The notes below the pieces were generated by a model. The model saw only the letters and a program-made list of their open reading frames with translations. It ran no database searches and had not been told where the DNA came from. From positions 1,014,001 through 1,078,000 of the forward strand of contig JADJGF010000001.1 in assembly GCA_016708125.1 (NCBI GenBank): 64,000 nt of DNA. Direction: 5' to 3'. Position 1 is the first letter of the stretch; every line of letters begins with the position of its first letter. Positions 1 to 8,414 of this stretch are shown one piece after another. Both the position numbers and the translations under genes were made by a program. The stretch comes from Ignavibacteriota bacterium. Lineage in GTDB: Bacteria; Bacteroidota; Ignavibacteria; Ignavibacteriales; Melioribacteraceae.

Positions 1-495
1 CTTGAACATGATTTTAGAAAAATCGGTTATTGCGAAGATTATGATAAAATCCCAAATCCGGCAGTAGCAATTATTGAAGCAACAGATACAAGCATTTCAT
101 TTAGAACTGATGTTGCACAATCGCAAGCAGTTCAAACCGGAGATGGAGAAGTTGATATTCTTAAATATTGGGTTGGTTCACCAATTGATTCTGATGTAAT
201 GGGAACGCCAAATCCTAAAGACAGAATATTATACAGACAAGTAAACAGTGAAACTCCGCTTTCGGCAAATTTAGGAATAACGCAATTTAATTTAAAATAT
301 TTTGATGATGACGGAGAAGAAATTCTCGCAATGCCGGCAGCACCTCCACTTGGAATTATTACTTTACAGATTGATGTAACGGTTGAAAATACTGCTTCTT
401 ACGGAGATGCCGCCGATGAAGACGTTTACTCAAAAGACAAAAGTGCGTTTTGGCGACAAATTAGATTATCTGCACCCGGATTAAGTATAAGATAA
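1..495 (+). CDS. PilW-like minor pilin, module D (5' end outside window)
   Basis: The reading frame is open from the first base, so the start and the N-terminal hydrophobic segment lie upstream of the window. The visible part begins LEHDFRKIGYC, which matches the LEYDLRKIGYC stretch of the complete module A protein at 30116-30790; the two stay nearly collinear to the end (TPNPKDR, then SKDKSAFWRQIRL). The family is inferred to be PilW/GspJ/MshO-like minor pilins because the helix ending in (R)xGYC resembles the DxRxAGY segment of PilW proteins and because of gene order. The next gene follows after 10 nt, with an AAAGGAG ribosome-binding site overlapping the end of this gene. The missing first cassette gene (MNTGQ type) should lie just upstream. 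Confidence 0.6.
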   Translation, partial: LEHDFRKIGYCEDYDKIPNPAVAIIEATDTSISFRTDVAQSQAVQTGDGEVDILKYWVGSPIDSDVMGTPNPKDRILYRQVNSETPLSANLGITQFNLKYFDDDGEEILAMPAAPPLGIITLQIDVTVENTASYGDAADEDVYSKDKSAFWRQIRLSAPGLSIR

Positions 496-505
496 AGGAG
501 AAAAA

Positions 506-1819
506 ATGGGCGGAAAAGCAATATTATTAGTTGTAATTGCATTTAGTTTAATGTTTTCAATTGTAAATTTCAATTCTTCTAATACAACAACTCGAGCCGT
601 AGAAAATCTTTCGGAATATTATTCAAAAACCAATCTGCAAAATATTGCCGCAAGCGGTGCAAATATGGCTGCAAATATTATCTTCAAAGACCCAACTTGG
701 ACCGGCAGTTTTGATAAATTACCTTTTCAAGGTGGATTTATTGACATCAATGTAACAAAATTTGCGGTTGATAAAATAAAAATTACATCAACCGGATATT
801 TAACCGGAATTTACAACAGTGAAATTGGAGAAGATACATCTCTTGTTAAAATTGTTTTGGAACCAAGCAGTTATTCAAAATTTGGATATTATACAAATAA
901 ATGGCCCTCCGGCGGTTATTTAGTAACCGGAGACACTATTGATGGTCCATTTCATACTCAAGGTAAATTACTAACTTTAGGTTCGCCGGTTTTTACTGGT
1001 AAGGTAACTACAAAAGATGGAATAACTTCAATCGGTGATGTTTATGGATATGGTGCGGCAGATCCAGAATTTTTAGCAGGTTATGAATCGCCCGTTGATG
1101 TACCATTCACACTTAACACAACAAAAATTAAAGATGCCGGAAATTATGATGGAAAAATTTTCCAAGATGCTTCCGGAAATGCATTAGATGTAAAATTAGT
1201 TTTTTCTGATGATGGAAGTGAAATTGGTGTTGTTCAATATAGTACTCGTTTAACCGGAACAACTACTTGGAGTACACCGGTAAATGCTAAATTAGATACA
1301 CTTGCGCCAAACGGCGTAATTTGGAATACAAAAGGAAATTTATATTTATCTGGCACAGTAAACGGAAAATATACAGTTGGAACCGGAAAAAGCGGCACCA
1401 CAAACGGATATGTTTATTTAGAGGATGATATTGTTTACAGAGATTCCCCGCTTATTAGTGATCCATCAAATCCAGGTTATACAATTACAAATCCAGCATG
1501 CGAAGATATGCTTGGAGTTGTTGCGGAAAAACAAGTTGTAGTAAAAGATAATGCTGCAAACAGAAGCAGTATAAATATTCATGCATCATTGTTTAATTAT
1601 GATGGCGGAATTACGGTTGAAGGTATTAGTCCTTACTTACCTAACATGGGAACAATGAGAATACTTGGTGGATTAATTGAAAATGAAGCACAAACAACAG
1701 GTTATACAAATGGCGCGGGTTATCGACAAGTAATTAGATTTGATAAGAGATTTGAAACAACAACTCCGCCATATTTCCCAGCAACAGAAACTTACGAAAT
1801 TGTTTCTTGGTTTGAATAA
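506..1819 (+). CDS. PilX-like protein with DUF4900-like body, module D
   Basis: 437 residues. The N-terminus MGGKAILLVVIAFSLMF is a short leader plus one hydrophobic segment, followed by a helical stretch as in PilX/GspK-type minor pilins. The body is beta-rich, with short strands such as NLYLSGTVNGKYTVGT that suggest a parallel beta-helix. It contains the motif DGPFHTQGKL near residue 150 and the C-terminal pattern LGVVAEKQVVVKDNAANRS, then INIHASLFN, ending YEIVSWFE. The late region resembles the DUF4900 family (recalled, not searched). The closest relative in the window is the 431-residue protein at 28797-30092. A strong AAAGGAG site lies 5 nt before the ATG. A palindromic repeat follows about 50 bp after the stop. 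Function is inferred: tip or surface component of a pilus-like assembly. Confidence 0.62.
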   Translation: MGGKAILLVVIAFSLMFSIVNFNSSNTTTRAVENLSEYYSKTNLQNIAASGANMAANIIFKDPTWTGSFDKLPFQGGFIDINVTKFAVDKIKITSTGYLTGIYNSEIGEDTSLVKIVLEPSSYSKFGYYTNKWPSGGYLVTGDTIDGPFHTQGKLLTLGSPVFTGKVTTKDGITSIGDVYGYGAADPEFLAGYESPVDVPFTLNTTKIKDAGNYDGKIFQDASGNALDVKLVFSDDGSEIGVVQYSTRLTGTTTWSTPVNAKLDTLAPNGVIWNTKGNLYLSGTVNGKYTVGTGKSGTTNGYVYLEDDIVYRDSPLISDPSNPGYTITNPACEDMLGVVAEKQVVVKDNAANRSSINIHASLFNYDGGITVEGISPYLPNMGTMRILGGLIENEAQTTGYTNGAGYRQVIRFDKRFETTTPPYFPATETYEIVSWFE

Positions 1820-1867
1820 ATATATTTAACAAAATAAAATTTTATAGACTTCTGAAATATTCAAAAT

Positions 1868-1931
1868 GTCATTCCCGTGAAAACGGGAATCTATTGAATT
1901 CTCGCTGGATTCCCACTTTCGTGGGAATGAC
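1868..1931. repeat. Dispersed palindromic repeat, full copy (R1)
   Basis: The outer arms are GTCATTCCC and GGGAATGAC. Each half also forms its own hairpin (CATTCCCGT-GAAA-ACGGGAATC, and GATTCCCAC-TTTC-GTGGGAATGAC). Related copies lie at 3391-3444, 7201-7229 and 17145-17227. It sits about 50 bp after a stop codon, so it could act as a terminator or mRNA stabiliser, though it has no clear T-run. REP- or MITE-like elements with this core are common in many bacteria. Confidence 0.8.
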
Positions 1932-2067
1932 AAGTAATATTAACTTAATTTTTCAGAAGTTTCTTTAAATAAATCCAACTTCTTAAAGAATTTGGATTTT
2001 TAATTTTAAACAAAACTTTTACAAAAATTTGATGTATAATTAAACAATTAATTTTAATTTCAATCTG

Positions 2068-3318
2068 ATGAAAAAAATAATAATTATACTTCTCACACTT
2101 CAATCAATTTTTGCGCAATCCAAAATTTTAATTCCAATGGATTTAACACAGACGGATCACCTTAAAGCATACGGAATTACTTTTAATGCTTTGAAGAAAA
2201 ATCTTAAAGCCGATTGGTTGCTAAATTATAAAGGCGGGTCGTTCGTAATTGATTATTCAGAAAAAATTGTGCTTGATTGCCAAATTAGAAATATAACTTA
2301 TCAAGTTTTAGATATTAGCTCAGTTGCAGATATTTATTCTTTTGTGCAAAGCAATGATCAAAATATGGATGTTGTGCGATTAGAAAAAGCTCCCGAAATT
2401 GCAGTTTATGTTCCGCCGGGATTTCAGCCATGGGATGATGCCGTAACTTTAGCTTTGGAATATGCCGAAGTTAAATATGATAAAATTTGGATTGAAGAAA
2501 TTCTTACCGGAAAATTGGAAAATTATGATTGGCTTCATCTTCACCATGAAGATTTTACGGGACAGTTTGGAAAATTTTATTCAAGTTATGCCGGCGCAAG
2601 ATGGTATCAAGAAAATCAGCATATTTATGAAAATGAAGCAAAAAAATTAGGCTACCATAAAGTTTCAGAAATGGAAAAAGACGTTGTAAAAACTATAAAA
2701 AATTATATTGGTCAAGGCGGATTTTTATTTGCAATGTGTTCCGCTACAGATAGTTATGATATTGCTCTTGCTGCTGAAAATGTTGACATTGTTGATAAAA
2801 TGTATGACGGCGATGCGCCGGATCCAAATGCACAAAGTAAATTAAATTTTGCAAATACTCTTGCTTTCGAAAATTTTAAGCTGGAAATGAATCCGATGAT
2901 TTATGAATACAGTGATATTGATATTGATATTATTGAAATTGGAAATGAACGAAATGATTATTTCACACTATTTGATTTTTCGGCAAAGTTTGATCCGGTT
3001 CCGACAATGTTAACGCAGAATCATGTAAATGTAATAAATGGTTTTATGGGACAAACAACAATGTTTCACAAAAAATTTATAAAAAGTTCTGTAACAATTT
3101 TAGGTGAGAGGGCAAATACAGATCAAGTAAGATATATTCACGGAAAATTTGGTAGAGGAACTTTTACTTTTTACGGAGGTCACGATCCCGAAGATTACCG
3201 TCATGCAGTAAACGATCCTCAAACAGAATTAAGTTTGTATAAAAATTCTCCCGGTTATAGATTAATTCTTAATAATATTCTTTTCCCCGCTGCAAAAAAG
3301 AAAGTTCAAAAAACTTAA
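2068..3318 (+). CDS. Secreted 'asparagine synthetase B'-type protein, function unknown
   Basis: 416 residues. A signal peptide (MKKIIIILLTLQSIFAQ) predicts export to periplasm or surface. The mature part starts KILIPMDLTQTDHLKAYG, a signature I associate with Bacteroidota proteins often labelled asparagine synthetase B. No glutaminase Cys-2 or synthetase P-loop is visible, so that label is doubtful. The middle contains LHHEDFTGQFGKFY and a GGFLFAMCSAT segment, and the C-terminal third contains GRGTFTFYGGHDPEDYRH; this resembles a class I glutamine-amidotransferase or ThuA-like alpha/beta fold with His and Asp clusters. It stands alone, with palindromic repeats on both sides and a TGTATAAT hexamer-like site 27 nt upstream. 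It converges on the DPP4 gene. Confidence 0.6.
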   Translation: MKKIIIILLTLQSIFAQSKILIPMDLTQTDHLKAYGITFNALKKNLKADWLLNYKGGSFVIDYSEKIVLDCQIRNITYQVLDISSVADIYSFVQSNDQNMDVVRLEKAPEIAVYVPPGFQPWDDAVTLALEYAEVKYDKIWIEEILTGKLENYDWLHLHHEDFTGQFGKFYSSYAGARWYQENQHIYENEAKKLGYHKVSEMEKDVVKTIKNYIGQGGFLFAMCSATDSYDIALAAENVDIVDKMYDGDAPDPNAQSKLNFANTLAFENFKLEMNPMIYEYSDIDIDIIEIGNERNDYFTLFDFSAKFDPVPTMLTQNHVNVINGFMGQTTMFHKKFIKSSVTILGERANTDQVRYIHGKFGRGTFTFYGGHDPEDYRHAVNDPQTELSLYKNSPGYRLILNNILFPAAKKKVQKT

Positions 3319-3390
3319 CAAATATTTTGGGAAAGTTAAAAAGATGTGATCTTTTTAAAAGTTTGCATCTTTGAATAAAACTTAATTTTC

Positions 3391-3444
3391 AATTCTCACT
3401 GGATACCCACTCCTGCCTGCCGCAGGCAAGTCCGTTGGAATGAC
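3391..3444. repeat. Dispersed palindromic repeat, partial copy (R2)
   Basis: This is one degenerate half of the GTCATTCCC element, carrying the internal palindrome TGCCTGC-CGCAGGCA. Read in reverse complement it matches the first half of the copy at 17145-17227, including the same internal palindrome at the same place. It lies between two convergent genes, so it may serve as a two-way terminator. Confidence 0.7.
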
Positions 3445-3485
3445 AAACACAAATATTCGGATATTTCTAAAAATTATTTTTGTGA

Positions 3486-5705
3486 TTATTTATTCTCTAA
3501 AATAAAATTTGTAATTGTTCTAAATAAGTGTAGAGTTGTATTTTCACCTTCATAAATTCCGTGTGATCTATTTGGGTAAGGAAAATACGAAAATAATTTA
3601 TTGTGTTTAACTAATTCATTTACCAACATTTCACTATTTTGAAAATGAACATTATCATCGCCGGTTCCGTGAATTAAAAGAAGTTTTCCTTCAAGCTGAT
3701 TTGCAAAAGTTATCGGCGATCCGTTCTTATAGGCTTCAGCATTGGTTGTAGGCAATCCCATATATCTTTCTTCATAAATTGTATCGTAAAGTTTTAAATC
3801 CGTAACAGGAGCAACGGCAACTCCGAATTTATAAATTTTAGGATATCTGAAAAGCATATTTAATGTCATTGATCCGCCGCCGCTCCATCCCCAAATTCCA
3901 ATTTTTTCTTGATCAACAAATTTCCAATTTAAAATTTGTTCGGCAGCTTTTGCTTGATCGTAAGATGAAACCACTCCAATTTTTCCGTAAATACATTTTC
4001 TAAATTCCTTCCCTTTCGGAGCCGGCGTTCCTCTGTTATCTATACTGATAATTATAAATCCATTTTGGGCTAACATATGATGCCAAATATTCATGCGTCC
4101 CCATTTATCTAAAACTGTTTGACTTCCGGGTTCTCCATAAATATAAAATAAAACCGGATATTTTTTGTTTTCATCAAAATCCTGCGGAAGAATTTTATAA
4201 CCATCCAAAGAATATGTGTTATCAATTTCTACGGTAAAAAACTCTGCCGGGCTAATATTTAATTTTTCTAAATTTTTTCTAAGCTCATCATTATCTTGTA
4301 AAATTCTAACAATTTTGTGATTGGGTAAACTTATTAATTCCGTTTTTCCCGGATCATTAATTGTTGAAAAATTATGAATTGCCCATTTATAATTCGGCGA
4401 AATATTGTATGTGTTTGTTCCGGTATTTTCTATCGCAGTAATTAATTCTGATTTTTCATTTCCGAAAATTGATTTTTTGTAAAGGTATTTTTGCGTTGAA
4501 TTATTCGGAGAAGCTGTGTAGTAAACAAAATTATTTTTTTGATCAATTCCGGAAATTTCAATTACATCAAAATTTTCATTTGTGTTATTTTTGATTTCGC
4601 TTCCATCTCGCGAAATTAAATAAATTTGGTTCCATCCGTTTTGATCGCTGAGCCAAGTAAAATATTTTCCATTATCAAACCATTTGATATCATCAACAAC
4701 TTCCACCCAAGCAGATTCATCAATCTCCGTATATATATTCTTTGCTTCACCGGTTTTAAAATTTGCTAAATAAATATAATTGTGATTCTGCAGTCTATTT
4801 AATTGTTGAATTAATAATTCCGAAGAAGATTCCGCCCAATTCATTCTTGCAATGTAATTATTTCTCGGATCGCCGGGAATATTAATCCATTTTGTTTTCT
4901 GATTTGAAATATCAACTACACCAACTTTGCACGCTGAATTTTGTGTTCCAGCTTTTGGATATTGTACCGGAATTATTTTTGAGTAAACTGAATCTGTATA
5001 ATTGATCATATTGAAAACACCAATGCCGGAAGCATCCAACTGCCAATATGCAATTTGCTTACTATCCGGGCTCCAACGAAATCCATTTTTCAATCCAAGT
5101 TCTTCTTCATAAACCCAATCAAAAGTTCCATTTATAATTGTAGCAGAGCCATCATTCGTAAGTTGAATTATTTTTTCATCTTCCAAATTTTCGACATAGA
5201 GATTATTTTCACTAACGTATGCAATAAATTTTTTATCCGGAGAAAAAGTTGCAAACATTAATGATGATGGTTTTGCATTACCGCCGATTTTTTTCAAGTT
5301 CCAATTTTCTAAATTCAATACCCAATAATCGCCGCGAGTGTTTGTTCTCCAAACTCTTTTTGTATTTGTAAAAATCAAAAGGAGTTTTAAATCATCAGAA
5401 AATGAATAATCGTGAATTCTTAAAGGTTCATTAAAATTTTGCGGAATTAATTTTTCACTTTTTACAATAACTGTTGTATCACCGGTTGCAACATCGTATT
5501 TAACTAATTGCTGTCCTTTCCCTTTCCATTCAAGCGTTGTGTAACTATCGCCATTTTCAAACCATTCAATTTTTCCTAATCTGCCGGAAGCAAATTCCAT
5601 TGAATTAAAAATTCTATCAATGGTTAATTTGTTTTCATTAATTGTTTGGGAAAAACTTATAGAAAAAGTTATAAACAGAAATATCCCAATTGATTTAAGT
5701 TTCAC
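3486..5705 (-). CDS. Dipeptidyl peptidase IV (S9B family)
   Basis: 739 residues with a signal peptide (MKLKSIGIFLFITFSISFSQ), so it is exported. The N-terminal ~480 residues form the beta-propeller; the C-terminal ~250 form the alpha/beta-hydrolase domain. The catalytic triad is visible: Ser608 in GWSGGGS, Asp683 in HGTGDDNVHFQ and His715 in RSHGIYEG, with the same Asp-His spacing (32) as human DPP4. The substrate-anchoring double Glu is present in DWVYEEELG. The predicted reaction is release of X-Pro or X-Ala dipeptides from peptide N-termini. The POT-type peptide transporter starts 171 bp away in the opposite direction, which suggests coupled peptide digestion and uptake. Length is typical for bacterial DPP4. 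Confidence 0.93.
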   Translation of the reverse strand: MKLKSIGIFLFITFSISFSQTINENKLTIDRIFNSMEFASGRLGKIEWFENGDSYTTLEWKGKGQQLVKYDVATGDTTVIVKSEKLIPQNFNEPLRIHDYSFSDDLKLLLIFTNTKRVWRTNTRGDYWVLNLENWNLKKIGGNAKPSSLMFATFSPDKKFIAYVSENNLYVENLEDEKIIQLTNDGSATIINGTFDWVYEEELGLKNGFRWSPDSKQIAYWQLDASGIGVFNMINYTDSVYSKIIPVQYPKAGTQNSACKVGVVDISNQKTKWINIPGDPRNNYIARMNWAESSSELLIQQLNRLQNHNYIYLANFKTGEAKNIYTEIDESAWVEVVDDIKWFDNGKYFTWLSDQNGWNQIYLISRDGSEIKNNTNENFDVIEISGIDQKNNFVYYTASPNNSTQKYLYKKSIFGNEKSELITAIENTGTNTYNISPNYKWAIHNFSTINDPGKTELISLPNHKIVRILQDNDELRKNLEKLNISPAEFFTVEIDNTYSLDGYKILPQDFDENKKYPVLFYIYGEPGSQTVLDKWGRMNIWHHMLAQNGFIIISIDNRGTPAPKGKEFRKCIYGKIGVVSSYDQAKAAEQILNWKFVDQEKIGIWGWSGGGSMTLNMLFRYPKIYKFGVAVAPVTDLKLYDTIYEERYMGLPTTNAEAYKNGSPITFANQLEGKLLLIHGTGDDNVHFQNSEMLVNELVKHNKLFSYFPYPNRSHGIYEGENTTLHLFRTITNFILENK

Positions 5706-5876
5706 AATAACTCCTAAAATTTTTAAAATAAATTTTGTTTAACAATTTTACACTTTTGGGTTTTAAAATATTTTTAATATTATAAATGTATAATTTGAGA
5801 ATAAATGCAAAACTAAATTACTTTTAGAAATTAACAAAAGAAATTCAAATCCATATTTAAAAACGAAAGGAAAAAT

Positions 5877-7151
5877 ATGCTTAAAGATCACCCAAAGGGA
5901 ATTATGGTAATGTTCACAACTGAAATGTGGGAACGTTTTGGCTTTTATATATTAATGGCAATTTTAGTTTTGTATATGGATAATGAATTTGGCTGGAGCG
6001 ACACTGTAAAGGGCGATCATTACGGTGCATTTTTGGGATTGGTTTATTTTATTCCGCTTCTTGGTGGATATTTGGGTGATAAAGTTTTAGGACAAATAAA
6101 CACAGTTTTTACCGGATCAATATTTATGTTTTCCGGTTATGTTTCGTTAGCACTTTCTTCAGCCGATCAATTATTCTCTTTTTATTTAGGATTATTTTTA
6201 ATTGCATTTGGTACCGGAATTTTCAAAGTAAACATGGCAGTATTGGTAGGAAATTTATATAAGGAAAAAGTTCATTTAAAAGATGCGGGATTTAATATCT
6301 TCTATATGGGAGTTAACGTTGGTGCAACTGTTGCACCATTAGCCGCAACTTTATTGGGATATTTATTTAATGATTATCGAATGTCATTTTGGGCAGCAGC
6401 AATTGGAATGTTAATTTCTATAATTACTTTTTATTTAGGAAAAGATAAACTTTTAACTGCGGATGTAAAGCAATCGCAAAAAACCGATAGTAAAATTGTT
6501 CACCAAGAAATTTCTACTTCAGAAACAAAAGCACGAATTATTGCGTTAAGTATGCTTTTTACAATTGTAATTTTTTTCTGGATGGCATTTTATCAAAACG
6601 GATTTGCATTAACTTTATTTGCAGAAAGATCAACAAAAATTTATGATTTACTTAGACCCGAAACTTATCAATTTTTTAATCCGTTTTTCATTTTGGTTTT
6701 AACTCCATTATTGCTCACATATTTTGCAAAACTTAATAAAGTTGGAAAAGAACCAAGTACACCGGTAAAAATTTTCATTGGAATGATGATCATGGGAATT
6801 TCAATGCTGGTAATGGTTTGGGCATCATTAGAAGGAGGAAACAGCGATTCAAATATTATGTCCCCGGCTTGGTTAATTTCAACTTATCTTGTTGTTACAA
6901 TGTCGGAAATTTTAATTTCCCCGATGGGATTATCTTACGTTTCGAAAGTTGCTCCACCAAAAATTCAAGGATTGATGATGGGCGGATGGTATTTGGCAAC
7001 ATCAATCGGCAGTTATCTTTCCGGACAATTAGGAAAATATTACAGCGATTTTGCACATCACGAATATTTTTTAATTTTAACCGGAATTTTAATTTTTTCG
7101 GCAGTTCTTGCTTTGTTAGCGATGAAATATTTAAAACGATTTGCAAACTAA
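5877..7151 (+). CDS. POT-family proton-coupled peptide transporter
   Basis: 424 residues, a polytopic inner-membrane protein with about 12 hydrophobic segments. The POT signature EMWERFGFY (ExxERFxYY type) is at residues 20-28. GTGIFKVNMAVLVGNLY matches the conserved GTG(I/G)xKPN region, although the usual Pro is Val/Asn here. It is shorter than many bacterial POTs (about 480-550), consistent with a 12-helix form lacking the two extra helices. An AAAGGAAAA ribosome-binding stretch precedes the ATG. Being divergent from the DPP4 gene, it probably imports di- and tripeptides released by that enzyme. Confidence 0.9.
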   Translation: MLKDHPKGIMVMFTTEMWERFGFYILMAILVLYMDNEFGWSDTVKGDHYGAFLGLVYFIPLLGGYLGDKVLGQINTVFTGSIFMFSGYVSLALSSADQLFSFYLGLFLIAFGTGIFKVNMAVLVGNLYKEKVHLKDAGFNIFYMGVNVGATVAPLAATLLGYLFNDYRMSFWAAAIGMLISIITFYLGKDKLLTADVKQSQKTDSKIVHQEISTSETKARIIALSMLFTIVIFFWMAFYQNGFALTLFAERSTKIYDLLRPETYQFFNPFFILVLTPLLLTYFAKLNKVGKEPSTPVKIFIGMMIMGISMLVMVWASLEGGNSDSNIMSPAWLISTYLVVTMSEILISPMGLSYVSKVAPPKIQGLMMGGWYLATSIGSYLSGQLGKYYSDFAHHEYFLILTGILIFSAVLALLAMKYLKRFAN

Positions 7152-7200
7152 GTTTTTGAAAAAACATTATTGCATTTATTTTCGGAATAGAAATAAACTA

Positions 7201-7229
7201 GTCATTCCCGAATGTCTTAATCGGGAATC
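7201..7229. repeat. Dispersed palindromic repeat, half copy (R3)
   Basis: GTCATTCCCG then 11 bases then CGGGAATC forms one hairpin, equal to the first half of the full element at 1868-1931. It lies about 50 bp after the POT stop codon and before the next gene on the same strand. Confidence 0.7.
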
Positions 7230-7305
7230 TATTTTTGATAAAGAATTAATGTTTATTTAAAGAATCCATCAAACAAAAAATGAATCTTACTTTCACGGAA
7301 AAATT

Positions 7306-7962
7306 ATGAAAAAAGTAAAATTAAGAAATAGCGAAAAAGAATTTATAGTTGGTAAAATTGTTTGCGTCGGCAGAAATTACGCAGATCACGCAAAAGAATT
7401 AGGGAATGAAATTCCAAAATTTCCAATAATATTTTTAAAGCCGCCATCAACATTAATTTATGATGGAGATTCAATAGTTCATCCCGAATATTCTAATGAA
7501 TTACATCATGAAGTCGAATTAGTTTTGCTGATTGGAAAAAAAATTAAGAATGCAAATCTTGAAGAAGCAGAAAATTCTATTATTGGTTACGGAGTTGGAT
7601 TAGATATGACTTTGCGCGATCTTCAAAATGAATTTAGAAAAGAAGGTACTCCGTGGACATTAGCAAAAAGTTTTGATACATGCGCAGTAATTTCAGATTT
7701 TATTTCTTCTGAAGATTATACTTTAACCGGTGATGAAAATATTCAATTATTTTTAAACGGAAAACCTCAGCAAAATTCAAAAGTAAATAAAATGATTTTT
7801 TCACCAACTGAAATTGTAAAATATATTTCCGAAAGAATGACTTTGGAACCGGGAGATTTAATATATACCGGAACGCCGGAAGGCGTAAGCAAAGTAGAAA
7901 GAGGTGATATTTTAAAATCTTCAATTTCAAACATTGCAGAACTTGAAAATAAAATAGAATAA
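7306..7962 (+). CDS. Fumarylacetoacetate hydrolase (FAH) family protein
   Basis: 218 residues, the size of the short FAHD1/YcgM class. The start VGKIVCVGRNYADHAKELG and the segment PIIFLKPPST are characteristic. Metal ligands are visible in HHEVELVLLIG (the E-x-E pair) and the following GYGVGLDMTLRDLQ (Asp). The C-terminal TGTPEGVSKVERGD is the conserved family end. Members act as acylpyruvases or oxaloacetate decarboxylases in the cytoplasm; the exact substrate cannot be told here. No tyrosine-degradation genes are adjacent. The rhodanese-like gene follows after 18 nt and may be co-transcribed. Confidence 0.88.
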   Translation: MKKVKLRNSEKEFIVGKIVCVGRNYADHAKELGNEIPKFPIIFLKPPSTLIYDGDSIVHPEYSNELHHEVELVLLIGKKIKNANLEEAENSIIGYGVGLDMTLRDLQNEFRKEGTPWTLAKSFDTCAVISDFISSEDYTLTGDENIQLFLNGKPQQNSKVNKMIFSPTEIVKYISERMTLEPGDLIYTGTPEGVSKVERGDILKSSISNIAELENKIE

Positions 7963-7980
7963 AAAATAAAGGAATAATTA

Positions 7981-8364
7981 ATGAAAGAATTACTAACTAT
8001 GGGTTTATTATTATTTATGATTTCTTCCGCAACAGTAAGCTGCCAAAGCAATGAAAATAAAGATGATTTTAATTTAACTGTTTCTGAACTCAAAGAAAAA
8101 ATGAAAACAGATGAGTCTTTGGTAATTTTAGATTGCAGAACTCCGCAAGAATTAACAAGCGAACTTGGACAAATTGATGGCGTTATAAATATTCCCGTTC
8201 AAGTTTTAGATCAAGAAATAAATAAATTAGAAAAATATAAAAACAATAATATTGCTGTAATTTGTCGCTCGGGTAACAGATCTGTTTTTGCAACAAAAAT
8301 TTTACAAGCTAAAGGTTACAAAGCTAAAAATGTTTTAGGTGGAATGATAGCGTATAGAAAATAA
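7981..8364 (+). CDS. Exported rhodanese-like protein
   Basis: 127 residues: an N-terminal hydrophobic segment ending in a Cys (TVSC at residues 18-21, a weak lipobox), then a single rhodanese domain. The active-site loop CRSGNRS holds the catalytic Cys95, and the LDCRTPQE segment is the conserved beginning of the domain (a second Cys at 52). Single-domain exported rhodaneses transfer sulfane sulfur or act in periplasmic redox chemistry; the acceptor is unknown. It lies 18 nt after the FAH gene. A perfect palindrome 12 bp past the stop probably ends the transcript. Confidence 0.85.
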   Translation: MKELLTMGLLLFMISSATVSCQSNENKDDFNLTVSELKEKMKTDESLVILDCRTPQELTSELGQIDGVINIPVQVLDQEINKLEKYKNNNIAVICRSGNRSVFATKILQAKGYKAKNVLGGMIAYRK

Positions 8365-8376
8365 TTTTATCTGAAT

Positions 8377-8404
8377 GTAGAGACGTAACATGTTACGTCT
8401 CTAC
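8377..8404. repeat. Perfect 28-bp palindrome between convergent genes
   Basis: Left arm GTAGAGACGTAACA (8377-8390) is followed directly by its exact reverse complement TGTTACGTCTCTAC (8391-8404). It lies between the stop of the rhodanese gene (+) and the stop of the 1212-residue protein (-), 12 and 10 bp away. The position suggests a bidirectional terminator; the sequence resembles a dispersed palindromic repeat seen in many genomes (recalled, unverified). Confidence 0.85.
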
Positions 8405-8414
8405 TGTATAATTT

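Noticed and set aside
5877..7151. POT transporter as truncated
   Set aside because: It has the signature at the N-terminus and a normal last helix; short 12-helix POTs exist, so 424 residues is acceptable.
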